A stretch of DNA of 64,000 nt from GCA-003244245 sp035606945 (lineage in GTDB: Bacteria; Actinomycetota; Actinomycetes; Mycobacteriales; Pseudonocardiaceae). The stretch covers positions 118,396 to 182,395 of the forward strand of contig DATNDR010000036.1 in assembly GCA_035606945.1 (NCBI GenBank), written 5' to 3'. Below the pieces are notes generated by a model. It was given only the letters and a program-made list of their open reading frames with translations. It made no database searches and was not told the DNA's origin. Each line of letters starts with the position of its first letter. Within the stretch, counting starts at the first letter, position 1. A program made the position numbers and the translations under genes. Shown piece after piece: positions 54,567-62,436 of this stretch.

Positions 54567-54949
54567 GTGGACCAGTGGTGTTGCTTGCACTTCTTCAGCG
54601 GTTATGGTCATCAAACGGTGCGCTTAGTGTACTAGCTCCGATTCGTGGTCTTTGCGGCGCGATCAGCTTCCTGATCGGTTGGAGCGAATTTGAGTACCAT
54701 TATAAAACACCCCCAGGTCTGGCTTCGCGAATTGGCGAACTCAATGGTAATATCGACGCGATCAAGCGTTTTTATCGCCGAGGTCGGCGCCGAGATTAAG
54801 CTTCAAAGGGCTACCTTCGGACGGATCTCAGCTGAAACGGAGCAAAATCGGCAGCTTGCCTCACTTCATCAAAATGAAGCCGACGCAGTGCGGCATGTCA
54901 TTGAAAACGCGCAATCGAAGGGCGCGAAGATCGTCAGTCGCCAACAGCG
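54567..54949. other. Low-GC stretch with a doubtful small ORF
   Basis: A frame from a TTG at 54690 reads STIIKHPQVWLRELANSM and AETEQNRQLASLHQNEADAV, which may be a short foreign protein, but it runs into the ftsK relic in the wrong frame and has no ribosome site. GC is noticeably lower here than around. Confidence 0.35.
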
Positions 54950-55092
54950 GCTATGCTGCCCAAAGTGGTGGGAGTGCGGTTGGGCGCGTCGTGGGATCTG
55001 GTGCGGGTACGGCTGCTCCCCGGCCAGAAACCCGAGGATTCGATGAGGTCACCCGCGCGCTGGCCTCGGCCCGAGGGGTGACGCGCTGCCAG
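54950..55092 (+). pseudogene. ftsK/tra relic of a collapsed AICE
   Basis: LPKVVGVRLGASWDLVRVRL then LPGQKPED and, after loss of one T, DEVTRALASARGVTRCQ. The intact protein at 62433-63998 reads LPRVVGVCSGASWDEVRIRL..PGQKPEDFDEATRALASARGVARCQ. Only about 47 residues of the transfer protein are left, directly joined to the integrase end. Confidence 0.8.
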
Positions 55093-55368
55093 CGCCCAGC
55101 ACGGAGCAGCTTCCACATCATCTGGAACAAGGCACGCCGCCAAGCTGGTGTTGCGCATCTGCACCTGCACGACTTAAGGCACACCGGCAATACGCTAGCC
55201 GCAGAAACCGGAGCCACCCTGCGCGAGCTCATGGACCGCATGGGACACCGATCAACCCGTGTTGCCCTGATTTACCTCCACGCCCGCGACCAACGCGACC
55301 GCGCCATCGCTGATGGCCTCGACACCCTCGTCGCAACAACACCTCGTCATCCAACAGACCGTGAGTGA
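55093..55368 (+). pseudogene. C-terminal part of a tyrosine integrase, joined to ftsK relic
   Basis: HLHDLRHTGNTLAAETGAT contains the HxxR pair; LMDRMGHRSTRVALIYLHA holds the second His/Arg and the catalytic Tyr. The N-terminal arm-binding and core domains are missing. The frame is open through the ftsK relic, so a fused product is conceivable, but it should be inactive. It ends 98 nt before att B. Confidence 0.8.
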
Positions 55369-55465
55369 CCGCCATGACGGGCACGCGGGGGGCACGAAAC
55401 AGCCACAACCCGGCGGCAAGTGTCCACAATCGACGGAAGATAAGTCCGCTACCAGCAAAACAGGC

Positions 55466-55512
55466 GGAGCGGGCGACCGGGATCGAACCGGCATGGCCAG
55501 CTTGGAAGGCTG
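55466..55512. repeat. att site B (47 bp of tRNA-Gly 3' end)
   Basis: Second identical copy of the tRNA-Gly 3' core, followed to its right by the same kind of arm sequence as att A. Confidence 0.93.
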
Positions 55513-55753
55513 CGCTCCCTGCGCCGCCAGAGGCATCAAGCGGTGATCAGGCCCGGTCACAGGTGTCCGCTGTTGACCGTAGTTGACCGCCCTTAATGGC
55601 ACGCTAATGGCACACGCGGGGGAGTCGGGCCTACCGCAGGGTCGATGACGCGTCTGACGAGTTGCCAGCCCGCCCGCGGTGAAGAGTTTCCACCAGTGCG
55701 TCGGTTGCCTCATGGAGCGTAGGGTCAGGTCATTCTGGTGAGAGGAGAGCATT
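55513..55753. other. att B arm region with direct repeats
   Basis: GTTGACCG-TA-GTTGACCG (55572-55589) and TAATGGCAC-GC-TAATGGCAC (55594-55613) are tandem repeats beside the core; att A has diverged versions in the same order. The last part holds AGAGGAGA before the DUF1326 gene. Confidence 0.6.
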
Positions 55754-56398
55754 ATGGCTGACGTTCCTCAGTGGCGGCTGATCGGCGACTGGTTTGACGT
55801 CTGTAAGTGCAACATTCCCTGCCCGTGCTATTTCGCTCAAGCGCCGACTTTTGGGGACTGTGAGGGAACGTTGGTCTGGCACATCCGGGAGGGGCGGTTT
55901 GGCGATATTGTCCTCGACGGCCTGAACGTGCTGGCCCTCGGTGCCTTTACCGGGAATATTTGGGCGGGGCAGACGAAGGCCGCTATGGGGATCTTCTTCG
56001 ACGAACGGGCCGACGGGCGCCAGCGAGAGGCGTTGCAGATTATCTTCAGCGGACAGGCAGGTGGCTGGCCGGCGGGGTTCGCCGAGCTCATCGGGGACAT
56101 GCGGGGCATCGAGTTCGCTCCCATCGAGTTCGAGATGTCAGACGATCTTGAATGGTGGAGTGCCCGGATCCCCGGACGAGTGCAGGCGCGGGGAGAAGCA
56201 CTGACCGGCCCGACGACACTGCCGGGTCAGCGGGTGCAGGTTCACAATCCGCCGGGCAGCGAGGTTGGTCCCGGTGGCGTGGCCACTCAGGGGATCGCTG
56301 TTGTCGACCAGGCTGAGGGCTTCCGGTTCGCGTGGGAGCGAAGCGGTCAGTCGAGTAAGCACATTCCATTTGACTGGAGCGGTCCCGACCAGCCATGA
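55754..56398 (+). CDS. DUF1326 protein with Cys-rich CKCNIPCPC motif
   Basis: 214 residues. Near the N-terminus DWFDVCKCNIPCPCYFAQ carries four cysteines in a pattern that could bind a metal or cluster; the rest is beta-rich with no membrane segment. The family has no established function. GAGAGGAGAG precedes the ATG. It overlaps the DUF2182 gene by 4 nt (ATGA), so the two are made together. Confidence 0.9.
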   Translation: MADVPQWRLIGDWFDVCKCNIPCPCYFAQAPTFGDCEGTLVWHIREGRFGDIVLDGLNVLALGAFTGNIWAGQTKAAMGIFFDERADGRQREALQIIFSGQAGGWPAGFAELIGDMRGIEFAPIEFEMSDDLEWWSARIPGRVQARGEALTGPTTLPGQRVQVHNPPGSEVGPGGVATQGIAVVDQAEGFRFAWERSGQSSKHIPFDWSGPDQP

Positions 56399-57201
56399 CC
56401 ACGCCCGCGCCCGGTGTGGCTCGCGCTTGTCGAGGGTGGGAGGCGGCGCTGGTCGGGTCGCTGCTCGGGCTGTCGGCGCTGGCCTGGCTGCTGACTGGGT
56501 GGCTGTCGATGCCGGACATGCGACAGGGGCCGCTGACCGGGGCGCGCTCCATGACGTCGATGTCGTCGACTGGAGCTGCCACCATGCCGATGGTTGGCCT
56601 GTTTCTTCTGACCTGGGTCGTCATGATGGTCGCAATGATGTTCCCGGCGGTCTCGCCAGTCGTCGTCACCTTCGACCGCTGGGTGCGGCGGACTCGTCGG
56701 TCGAGAGGGGCCACTGTCGTGTTCGCGGCCGGCTACCTGCTGGTGTGGACGGTGAGTGGGCTCGTGGTCTATTCCGCCCTCGTTTATCTCGGACCGCTCC
56801 TGCCGTCTGGTAAGAGTGCGCTGCGCTGGGGTGGTGGACTGTTGGTCCTCGCCGGCGGCTATCAGCTCACACCACTGAAACAGATGTGCCTTCGGCATTG
56901 TCGGTCGCCGTTGGCGTTCGTTGCTCAGCACGCCGTTCAACTTCGCCGCGGCGGCCTTGGCGCGGGCAGAGTCGGGGTCGTTCATGGCATTTACTGCCTG
57001 GGCTGCTGCTGGGCACTGATGCTCATCTTGGTTCTGCTGGGCATGATGAACCTGGCCTGGATGGCGGCGGTAGCGGCGGTGATCTTCGTCGAAAAGGTGC
57101 TGCCCCGCGGCCCTCTCGTCGCCAAGATCGTGGCCCTGCTCCTGATCGCAGTGGGAGTTGCCCTACTGGTGTCGCCACTGGGTGTCCCGCAACGTGCCTA
57201 A
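56395..57201 (+). CDS. DUF2182 membrane protein (predicted metal-binding)
   Basis: 268 residues, about seven membrane helices (for example LVGSLLGLSALAWLLTG, MVGLFLLTWVVMMVAMMFPA, ATVVFAAGYLLVWTVSGLVV). Conserved Met/Cys/His-rich spots: MMVAMMFPA, PLKQMCLRHCRSP and HGIYCLGCCWALM, which suggest metal or redox chemistry inside the membrane. The family is often next to DUF1326. Function unknown. Confidence 0.9.
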   Translation: MTTPAPGVARACRGWEAALVGSLLGLSALAWLLTGWLSMPDMRQGPLTGARSMTSMSSTGAATMPMVGLFLLTWVVMMVAMMFPAVSPVVVTFDRWVRRTRRSRGATVVFAAGYLLVWTVSGLVVYSALVYLGPLLPSGKSALRWGGGLLVLAGGYQLTPLKQMCLRHCRSPLAFVAQHAVQLRRGGLGAGRVGVVHGIYCLGCCWALMLILVLLGMMNLAWMAAVAAVIFVEKVLPRGPLVAKIVALLLIAVGVALLVSPLGVPQRA

Positions 57202-57231
57202 GCCAGAAGCCGCTTACCAGTAGCAATGCGC

Positions 57232-57278
57232 GGAGCGGGCGACCGGGATCGAACCGGCATGGCCAGCTTGGAAGGCTG
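57232..57278. repeat. att site C (within the intact tRNA-Gly)
   Basis: Third copy of the 47-bp core, part of the complete tRNA gene. Confidence 0.93.
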
Positions 57279-57304
57279 GGGCTCTACCATTGAGCTACGC
57301 CCGC
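57234..57304 (-). tRNA. tRNA-Gly (anticodon TCC)
   Basis: Minus-strand cloverleaf: acceptor GCGGGCG/CGCCCGC with discriminator T, D-arm GCTC..GAGC, anticodon loop CTTCCAA (TCC), T-arm GCCGG/CCGGT. Island elements lie downstream of its 3' end; tRNA-Pro lies divergently upstream. Confidence 0.95.
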
Positions 57305-57426
57305 ATGCCCCGCCGCAGCGGGGCGGCCCAAGCCTACCTGCTGCCCGTGCGGGCATGAGACCCGAGCGTGGCCGACGCGGGATTGTGGTGGTCGCGTAGG
57401 CTGCGCTGGGCACTAGTTCGGTGCAC

Positions 57427-57503
57427 CGGGGTGTGGCGCAGCTTGGTAGCGCACTCGCTTTGGGAGCGAGGGGCCGTGGGTTCAAATCCCGCCACCCCGA
57501 CCA
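57427..57503 (+). tRNA. tRNA-Pro (anticodon TGG), CCA encoded
   Basis: Cloverleaf with acceptor CGGGGTG/CACCCCG, discriminator A, D-arm GCGC..GCGC, anticodon loop CTTTGGGAG (TGG) and T-arm with GTTCAAATC, followed by CCA. pSAM2-type elements are known to use tRNA-Pro; the AICE begins just after it. Confidence 0.95.
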
Positions 57504-57542
57504 GGAAAGACAGGTTGAATCAAGATCGACAAACTGGCCGAA

Positions 57543-57563
57543 TGTAGCAACGGTGTAGCAACG
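57543..57563. repeat. Direct repeat by the AICE integrase gene
   Basis: TGTAGCAACG-G-TGTAGCAACG, 40 nt after tRNA-Pro; a candidate integrase arm site. Confidence 0.55.
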
Positions 57564-57614
57564 ACTACTCACAGGTCGTCCCACTCGATGCTGTCGAGTG
57601 CCTCGCGCATGGCG

Positions 57615-58814
57615 TCAAGGTCGGGTGTGTGCGTAGATGCCCAAGGTGACGTCAAGATCGGCGTGTCGAGCGATCCGCTGAACGACGTGCGGCGGTGCCT
57701 TGAGTTGGAGGAGCAAGCTCACCACGGTGTGGCGGAAGTCATGTAGCCGCACGTGTGGGTACCCAGCACGGGTCCGGATTCGGTCAAAGTGCCGGTTGAG
57801 ACTGCGGGGCTCCATCGGGGTACCCACGCTTGTGGGAAACACCAGGTCATGCTCGGCCCACAGGTCACCGGCTAGCGCGCGCTCAGCGGCTTGCCGGTCG
57901 CGGTGTTCGATCAAGACCCGTTTTGTAATCTTGGGTAATGGGACGGTGTTGTCCGAATCTTCGGTCTTGGTGTCATCCATGAGGAGACGACCTTTGACTC
58001 GCTGCACGGTCTTGATCGAGGCGATGGTGCCTAGGTTGAGATCGAGATCTGACCAGCGCAGGCCGAGGAGTTCGCCACGGCGGAAGCCGAGGGTGGCAGC
58101 CAGGACGTAGAGGGCGTAGAGCCGAGTGCGTTGGGCTTCGGCAAGGATGCGCTTGACGTCGCTGACGGGGAGTCCCTTGCCGATCTTGTAGCGGGGTGCG
58201 GGGATCTGCACGAGCTTGGCAACATTACGGGTAATGATCTCATCACGTTCGGCGTTGCTCAGGGCGTTGCGTAGGACAGCGTGAATGTATTGAATTTGTC
58301 GGGTGGATGGTGTCCGCTGACAACATTTGCCGACTGAGCAGCACTGTTGCTCCTTTTTGCGGTACTTGTCGTACCGGTTGACGCAGCATAGGCACTTCTG
58401 GCGACAGACCGCGATGAGGTGCCGGTCCACATCGGCTCCGGTAAGTTTGTCGAGTCTTTTCTTGCCAAGTACTGGTACGATGTGCAGCCGCGCGGCGCTT
58501 TCGTATCCTCGTGCTGTGGTGGCTCGTTTGTGGGACACGACTTCGCGAAGCCAGTAGTCCAGGTACTCCGCTACGGTTGTGTTGTGATCCGCAATGAGTA
58601 CGCCGTTGGCTGAGTTGCCTTTCAGCTTGTCCAGCTTGTTTCGGACGTCGTCGAAACTGTCGCCGTAGACGGGCTTGCGCTTGCGCTGGCCGGTTGTTGT
58701 TTAGATGTAAGCACTACCTACCCAACGACCGTCTGACGATCGTTGATAGATAGAGCCTTCTCCGTTGGCCCGACGGCGCCGGTCCGGGATAGTAGATGAC
58801 ATGCGCTTAGCCAT
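57615..58814 (-). pseudogene. AICE tyrosine integrase with an in-frame TAA
   Basis: Full frame from ATG 58814 (GAAGGAAG upstream): MAKRMSSTIPDRRRRANGEG, then DGRWVGSAYI, TAA at 58701-58703 (codon 38), and on in the same frame with TTTGQRKRKPVYGDSFDDV to the catalytic HDFRHT, ARHADLDVTLGIYAHT (Tyr nucleophile). A Cys-rich insert (CRQKCLCCVN, CCSVGKCC) is normal for this branch. The frame ends at RP*, whereas the next frame continues with DLDAMREALDSIEWDDL, suggesting another one-base loss. Re-initiation at GTG 58538 would give 307 residues without the arm-binding start. Confidence 0.78.
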
Positions 58815-58842
58815 CAAGCCACTTCCTTCAGTAATTGAGCGA

Positions 58843-60160
58843 TGTATTCTTCGTAGCTGGAATGAAATAACTTATTCAGTCCGTGATGTGACAGTATAAT
58901 TCCAGTCGCCGTGGAAGTCGTGTCGGACGAGGGGTATGGTTTTCTTCTCCTCGTCGGTGAGTTTGATTTTGGTCGGATAGAGGTTGGGATCGAGTTCGCA
59001 CTGCACGGTCAGGCCTTTGGTGGTCGTAGTGTTGGCGATCAGGTTGACGATGGTCTGATATGTTTCGAGTGGCCGTCCGCGCCAGTTATGGGTGATCCTG
59101 GAGAAGAGTCGGTGTTCTATCTTGTTCCATTTACTCGTGCCGGGCGGGTAGTGGCAGACGGTGATATCCAGTCCGGTGGCGGTGGCCAGTCGGGCGAGTT
59201 CAAATTTCCACAGCCAGGGGCGGTGACCGTTGGAGCCTCCTCCGTCGGCGGTGATGAGGATTCGCCGGGCCTGGGGGTATCTGTTCTTGCCCATCTGCTG
59301 CCACCATTTATCGATGGTGGCGACAGCGAAGACTGAGGTGTCGTGATCGATGCCGACGGACACCCATGCATTGTTTTCGGTCAGATCGTAGACTCCGTAG
59401 GGAATGGCTTTGCCGTCGGCCTGCCCCGGAAAGTCGTAGGTGGATACCTCGACTGGCTCACCACGGGGATGCCATTCTTTACCGGCCTGGGCGTACCGTC
59501 CTACCAATTCCTTTTTCTTGGTGTCCACACTGATCACAGGGTCACCGCTGGTGAGGAACTTCGCGGCGAGGGCGTTGAGGTACCGAAACTGGGCGTCCCG
59601 GTCGGGGTGCTGGCGCCCTTCCAGAGTCTTGCGGGTGGCTTGTAGGCTGTATCCGCAGGAATGAAGAATGTTCGCGACGACCGAATGGCTGATGGCGTGG
59701 CCCCTCGCAGTCAGCTCCCCGGCGAGTTGACGCGTCGATTTGGTAGTCCATCGCAGCGGTGACTCCGGATCTCCGCGGGTCCCCGGTTCAATCAACGCAT
59801 CCAACGCATCCAGCAGTTCCGGATCGGTAACTTCCGCTTGTTTGCGGCCACCCCCTGGCGCTCGGACTCGACGACCAGGCCGCGTAGGTTCATCTTCGGC
59901 GAGTTCGTCCATTCCGCGCCGGATCGCCGTCCGTGACGCACCCGTCGCTCGATGCACAGCGCTAATTCCACCCCGCCCCCACGATTTCGCCTCAGTGGCC
60001 ATCGCAACACGACGATCGCGCTCATCTAATCGGGGCAGCAAATCCGCCAAGCGTGCCCGCATCGACTCGAAGTCCGCATCATCCTTAATAGCCACAAAGC
60101 TAACACTGGCACGCGGCGATCGTTACCGAGGAAACGACACGCGGCGCAAAGAAGAATACA
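58843..60160. mobile_element. ISAzo13-type insertion sequence between int and xis
   Basis: Imperfect terminal inverted repeats: TGTATTCTTC at 58843 and its complement GAAGAATACA ending at 60160, with a few further matches inward. It contains one transposase gene. Removing it brings xis to about 45 nt before int, the normal arrangement. The target duplication is not clear. Confidence 0.72.
58872..60095 (-). CDS. ISAzo13-family transposase
   Basis: 407 residues. Helix-turn-helix N-terminus (WGRGGISAVHRATGASRTAI), then a DDE catalytic core: VISVDTKKKELVGRY, LITADGGGSNGHRPW and TSKWNKIEHRLFSRI. This text is characteristic of ISAzo13-like transposases. The gene is complete, so the IS may be active. 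Confidence 0.9.
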   Translation of the reverse strand: MAIKDDADFESMRARLADLLPRLDERDRRVAMATEAKSWGRGGISAVHRATGASRTAIRRGMDELAEDEPTRPGRRVRAPGGGRKQAEVTDPELLDALDALIEPGTRGDPESPLRWTTKSTRQLAGELTARGHAISHSVVANILHSCGYSLQATRKTLEGRQHPDRDAQFRYLNALAAKFLTSGDPVISVDTKKKELVGRYAQAGKEWHPRGEPVEVSTYDFPGQADGKAIPYGVYDLTENNAWVSVGIDHDTSVFAVATIDKWWQQMGKNRYPQARRILITADGGGSNGHRPWLWKFELARLATATGLDITVCHYPPGTSKWNKIEHRLFSRITHNWRGRPLETYQTIVNLIANTTTTKGLTVQCELDPNLYPTKIKLTDEEKKTIPLVRHDFHGDWNYTVTSRTE

Positions 60161-60174
60161 CTCATATGGATTAG

Positions 60175-60369
60175 TTATTTACTTACAGTTACTTCGATGG
60201 CAGTACACGGGATGCGACGCAGGCCACCGATCTTGACTGAGCGAAGCTGGTTGGTGCGAATCAAGTCGAAGATCTTCCATCGACTGATCTTGAGTACCTG
60301 TGCGGCTTCCTCGACGGTATAGACGACAACGTTCACAGGCCTTCTCTTCTCCGTCTCTGGCTCGTTCAT
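60175..60369 (-). CDS. xis: Excisionase/helix-turn-helix protein (Xis)
   Basis: 64 residues. YTVEEAAQVLKISRWKIFDL and SVKIGGLRRIP form the MerR-like winged helix of AICE excisionases. ATG 60369 has AAGGAAGG upstream. It overlaps nothing; the repSA stop is 23 nt before it. Together with the integrase it would direct excision. Confidence 0.86.
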   Translation of the reverse strand: MNEPETEKRRPVNVVVYTVEEAAQVLKISRWKIFDLIRTNQLRSVKIGGLRRIPCTAIEVTVSK

Positions 60370-60391
60370 AGCTGCCTTCCTTTTTCCCGGT

Positions 60392-62041
60392 TCACGCTGC
60401 TTGATCACGAGTTGTCGAACAGTCGTCGGGTGGTTGGCCGGCCGCGAGCTGCGCGGCGGTGTATTCGGCTTTCCATCGCTGTCGTTCGGCTACGGCCTGG
60501 AGGAGCAGCACGGGTCGAGGTGGGATGTCGGAGTCACTGGGTGCGGGTCGTTCCCACCGATATGGCCCGTCTTGGGGGCCGTGGGTGGGTTGGATGCCGG
60601 CCTGTTCAAGGAGTTGCCGAACGAATTCGCCGCGTTCGGCGCGGTGGTCATCCAGGCTCTTGTTCGACCACTTACGCGAGACCAGCACCCGCCGCCCGGC
60701 GATGCCCAAGTATTCGAGCTGGTGGGCTTTGCCTTTGCAGCGCCCGGGCGTCATGGAATGCCGAGCACCCCTGGGCTGGACCCCATAGAGCAGCCACACC
60801 GCACACTGAGGTGAACAGGGAGTGATCTGTAGTTCAGCGTGCAGCCGATGGATGTGATCCGGCTGGGCCTGGGTGGCGCCTTCGTCGAGGCCGGCGGCTT
60901 GGTGGATGGTTTTGGTGAGGTATTTGGTGAGGTAGCCGATGTGGCGGCCGGCTTCTTCGGTGCCGCCGAGGATGCCTTTGACGTGCACCTGTTCGCCGAA
61001 CCGGACCACGTGTGCGGGCTTGGTTGAGTTCGCACATGCCTGGTCCCAGGTGGGCAGGGGTGTGCCGGTGTCGGGGTCGGTGAAGGTCTTGGCGCGGGTG
61101 TCCCAGACGGGCAGCCGGTCGCCGGTGTAGACAAGCTGGTCATGATTGGGCCACCAGATTTGGTGGTAGGTGGCTGCGGTGATGGCTCGCAGTTCGGCGC
61201 GGGGGATGGTGCCGCGGAGGGCGGCGTGGAAGTGTGGGGCGCCTCGTTTTTGGGGTTCGACGGTGCCGAAGTACTGCACGTCCCACCCGACGCAGCGGCG
61301 GGTGTTTTGCCAAAAACGGTCCACCAGCGCCGGGAAGTGGATGGCGTCCCGGGCGGCGCGCCGGTAGTCATAGTGGTCGGGGTCCACCGCCGCTCCATCA
61401 GTATCTACGCGCCCGTAGGAATCCAGGGTGAGGGTGAGGAAGGTGGAGGGCCGGTAGCGTCCGGCAAAGACCTGCCCGATCGTGCGTCGTTGGATGGGTC
61501 GGCGAGGTAGGTTCGGGGCGTCTTGGCGACGCCGGGTTGACCGCTTCACCGGCCTGGGTGGCGGATCAAGTGGCGCCAGCCGGCCGCGGACCCCTGCCGC
61601 GCGTAACTCGGTGTCCAATTCCGCGACCGACTCGGTGATCTGCTCAGCGGTGTCCTCATCGCCGAGGGCTTTGCATTCGGTGTATGCAGCCAGCAGATCC
61701 GCCCGGGCGGCCATCAGCGCTTGATGCTCCTCGGTCGGCTTGGTCCGCTGGGTGACCGGCTCTTGTTCGACGTGCCAGCCTTGGCAGCATTGGGCCATCC
61801 GCAACCGGCGGGCTTTGTCGGCACAGGGCGGGCATTGGTCGTCCCGGGTGGATCCGCAGGGGACGGGGACGATGTCGACGCGTCCGGTGGTGGTGTCGAT
61901 GCGGCGCATGGCCAGCGGCCGAATGCACACCCCGTGCTGCTCGGCCAAGGCCTGGACCACATCGGCGTTCAACGGCAGTGTCGCCCGCTGCGCCCGGGTC
62001 AACCGTGCGCTGTCCAGCGGGGTGGGACTGGTGGTGGTCAT
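60392..62041 (-). CDS. repSA: RepSA-like rolling-circle replication initiator
   Basis: 549 residues. Central HUH nuclease motif in RGAPHFHAALRGTIPRA, a Tyr-containing IGYLTKYLTKTIHQAAG, and a Cys-rich N-terminal block CGSTRDDQCPPCADKARRLR. These features match the pSAM2 RepSA family, which initiates rolling-circle replication of the excised element. Its ATG overlaps the stop of the upstream gene (ATGA). Confidence 0.92.
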   Translation of the reverse strand: MTTTSPTPLDSARLTRAQRATLPLNADVVQALAEQHGVCIRPLAMRRIDTTTGRVDIVPVPCGSTRDDQCPPCADKARRLRMAQCCQGWHVEQEPVTQRTKPTEEHQALMAARADLLAAYTECKALGDEDTAEQITESVAELDTELRAAGVRGRLAPLDPPPRPVKRSTRRRQDAPNLPRRPIQRRTIGQVFAGRYRPSTFLTLTLDSYGRVDTDGAAVDPDHYDYRRAARDAIHFPALVDRFWQNTRRCVGWDVQYFGTVEPQKRGAPHFHAALRGTIPRAELRAITAATYHQIWWPNHDQLVYTGDRLPVWDTRAKTFTDPDTGTPLPTWDQACANSTKPAHVVRFGEQVHVKGILGGTEEAGRHIGYLTKYLTKTIHQAAGLDEGATQAQPDHIHRLHAELQITPCSPQCAVWLLYGVQPRGARHSMTPGRCKGKAHQLEYLGIAGRRVLVSRKWSNKSLDDHRAERGEFVRQLLEQAGIQPTHGPQDGPYRWERPAPSDSDIPPRPVLLLQAVAERQRWKAEYTAAQLAAGQPPDDCSTTRDQAA

Positions 62042-62436
62042 CAGGCGCTGGCCTCCTGGGTGGTGGCCGCCTGGCGCAGCGCTGCCAGCGGCAGAGTCGT
62101 CGTACCGACGCACAGATCGGCCTCGAGCTCGCCACGGTGGGCTGGCAGCCCGCCGTAGACCAAAACCACGGTGGCGTCGGGCAGCGACCCGGTGATCGAC
62201 AGGTGCACCGAGTCGCCCTGGCAGAGTTGCCATTTGTGGGCGGTGACCCGGGTGAGGGTGTCGGCCCAGGCCAGCAGTCCCTGGGCCAGCGCGGCAGGGT
62301 CGCGGCGGGTGAGCTGCACGGTCACCTGCGGTGCTGACACGCCGGCCGTGATATGGATCGAGTCGACCGGCGGCAGCTCGAAAGCAGCCAAATGCGTGCT
62401 GATCGCCGCAAGCAGGTCAACGATGCTGCTGCTCAT
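62041..62436 (-). CDS. AICE accessory protein, function unknown
   Basis: 131 residues. Ala/Leu-rich with alternating strands (SIHITAGVSAPQVTVQLTR, LPDATVVLVYGGLPAHRG). It lies coupled between the ftsK-type gene (4-nt overlap) and repSA (ATGA overlap). Similar small genes occur at this site in other AICEs. Confidence 0.72.
   Translation of the reverse strand: MSSSIVDLLAAISTHLAAFELPPVDSIHITAGVSAPQVTVQLTRRDPAALAQGLLAWADTLTRVTAHKWQLCQGDSVHLSITGSLPDATVVLVYGGLPAHRGELEADLCVGTTTLPLAALRQAATTQEASA

Larger units (their letters stand above)
48027..55512. mobile_element. Decayed 7.4-kb island at tRNA-Gly (element 1)
   Basis: Bounded by att copies A and B. Contents: two NTF2-like/hypothetical genes, a GAF-SpoIIE phosphatase, a FAD oxidoreductase broken by several frameshifts, a glycosyltransferase end, and a fused ftsK-integrase relic whose integrase points to att B as in pSAM2-type elements. 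It is no longer mobile by itself. Confidence 0.75.
55466..57278. mobile_element. 1.8-kb mini-island at tRNA-Gly (element 2)
   Basis: Bounded by att copies B and C. It carries only the DUF1326-DUF2182 pair plus arm-type repeats next to att B, and no integrase. It is either the cargo end of a deleted element or a passenger moved in trans. Confidence 0.7.
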
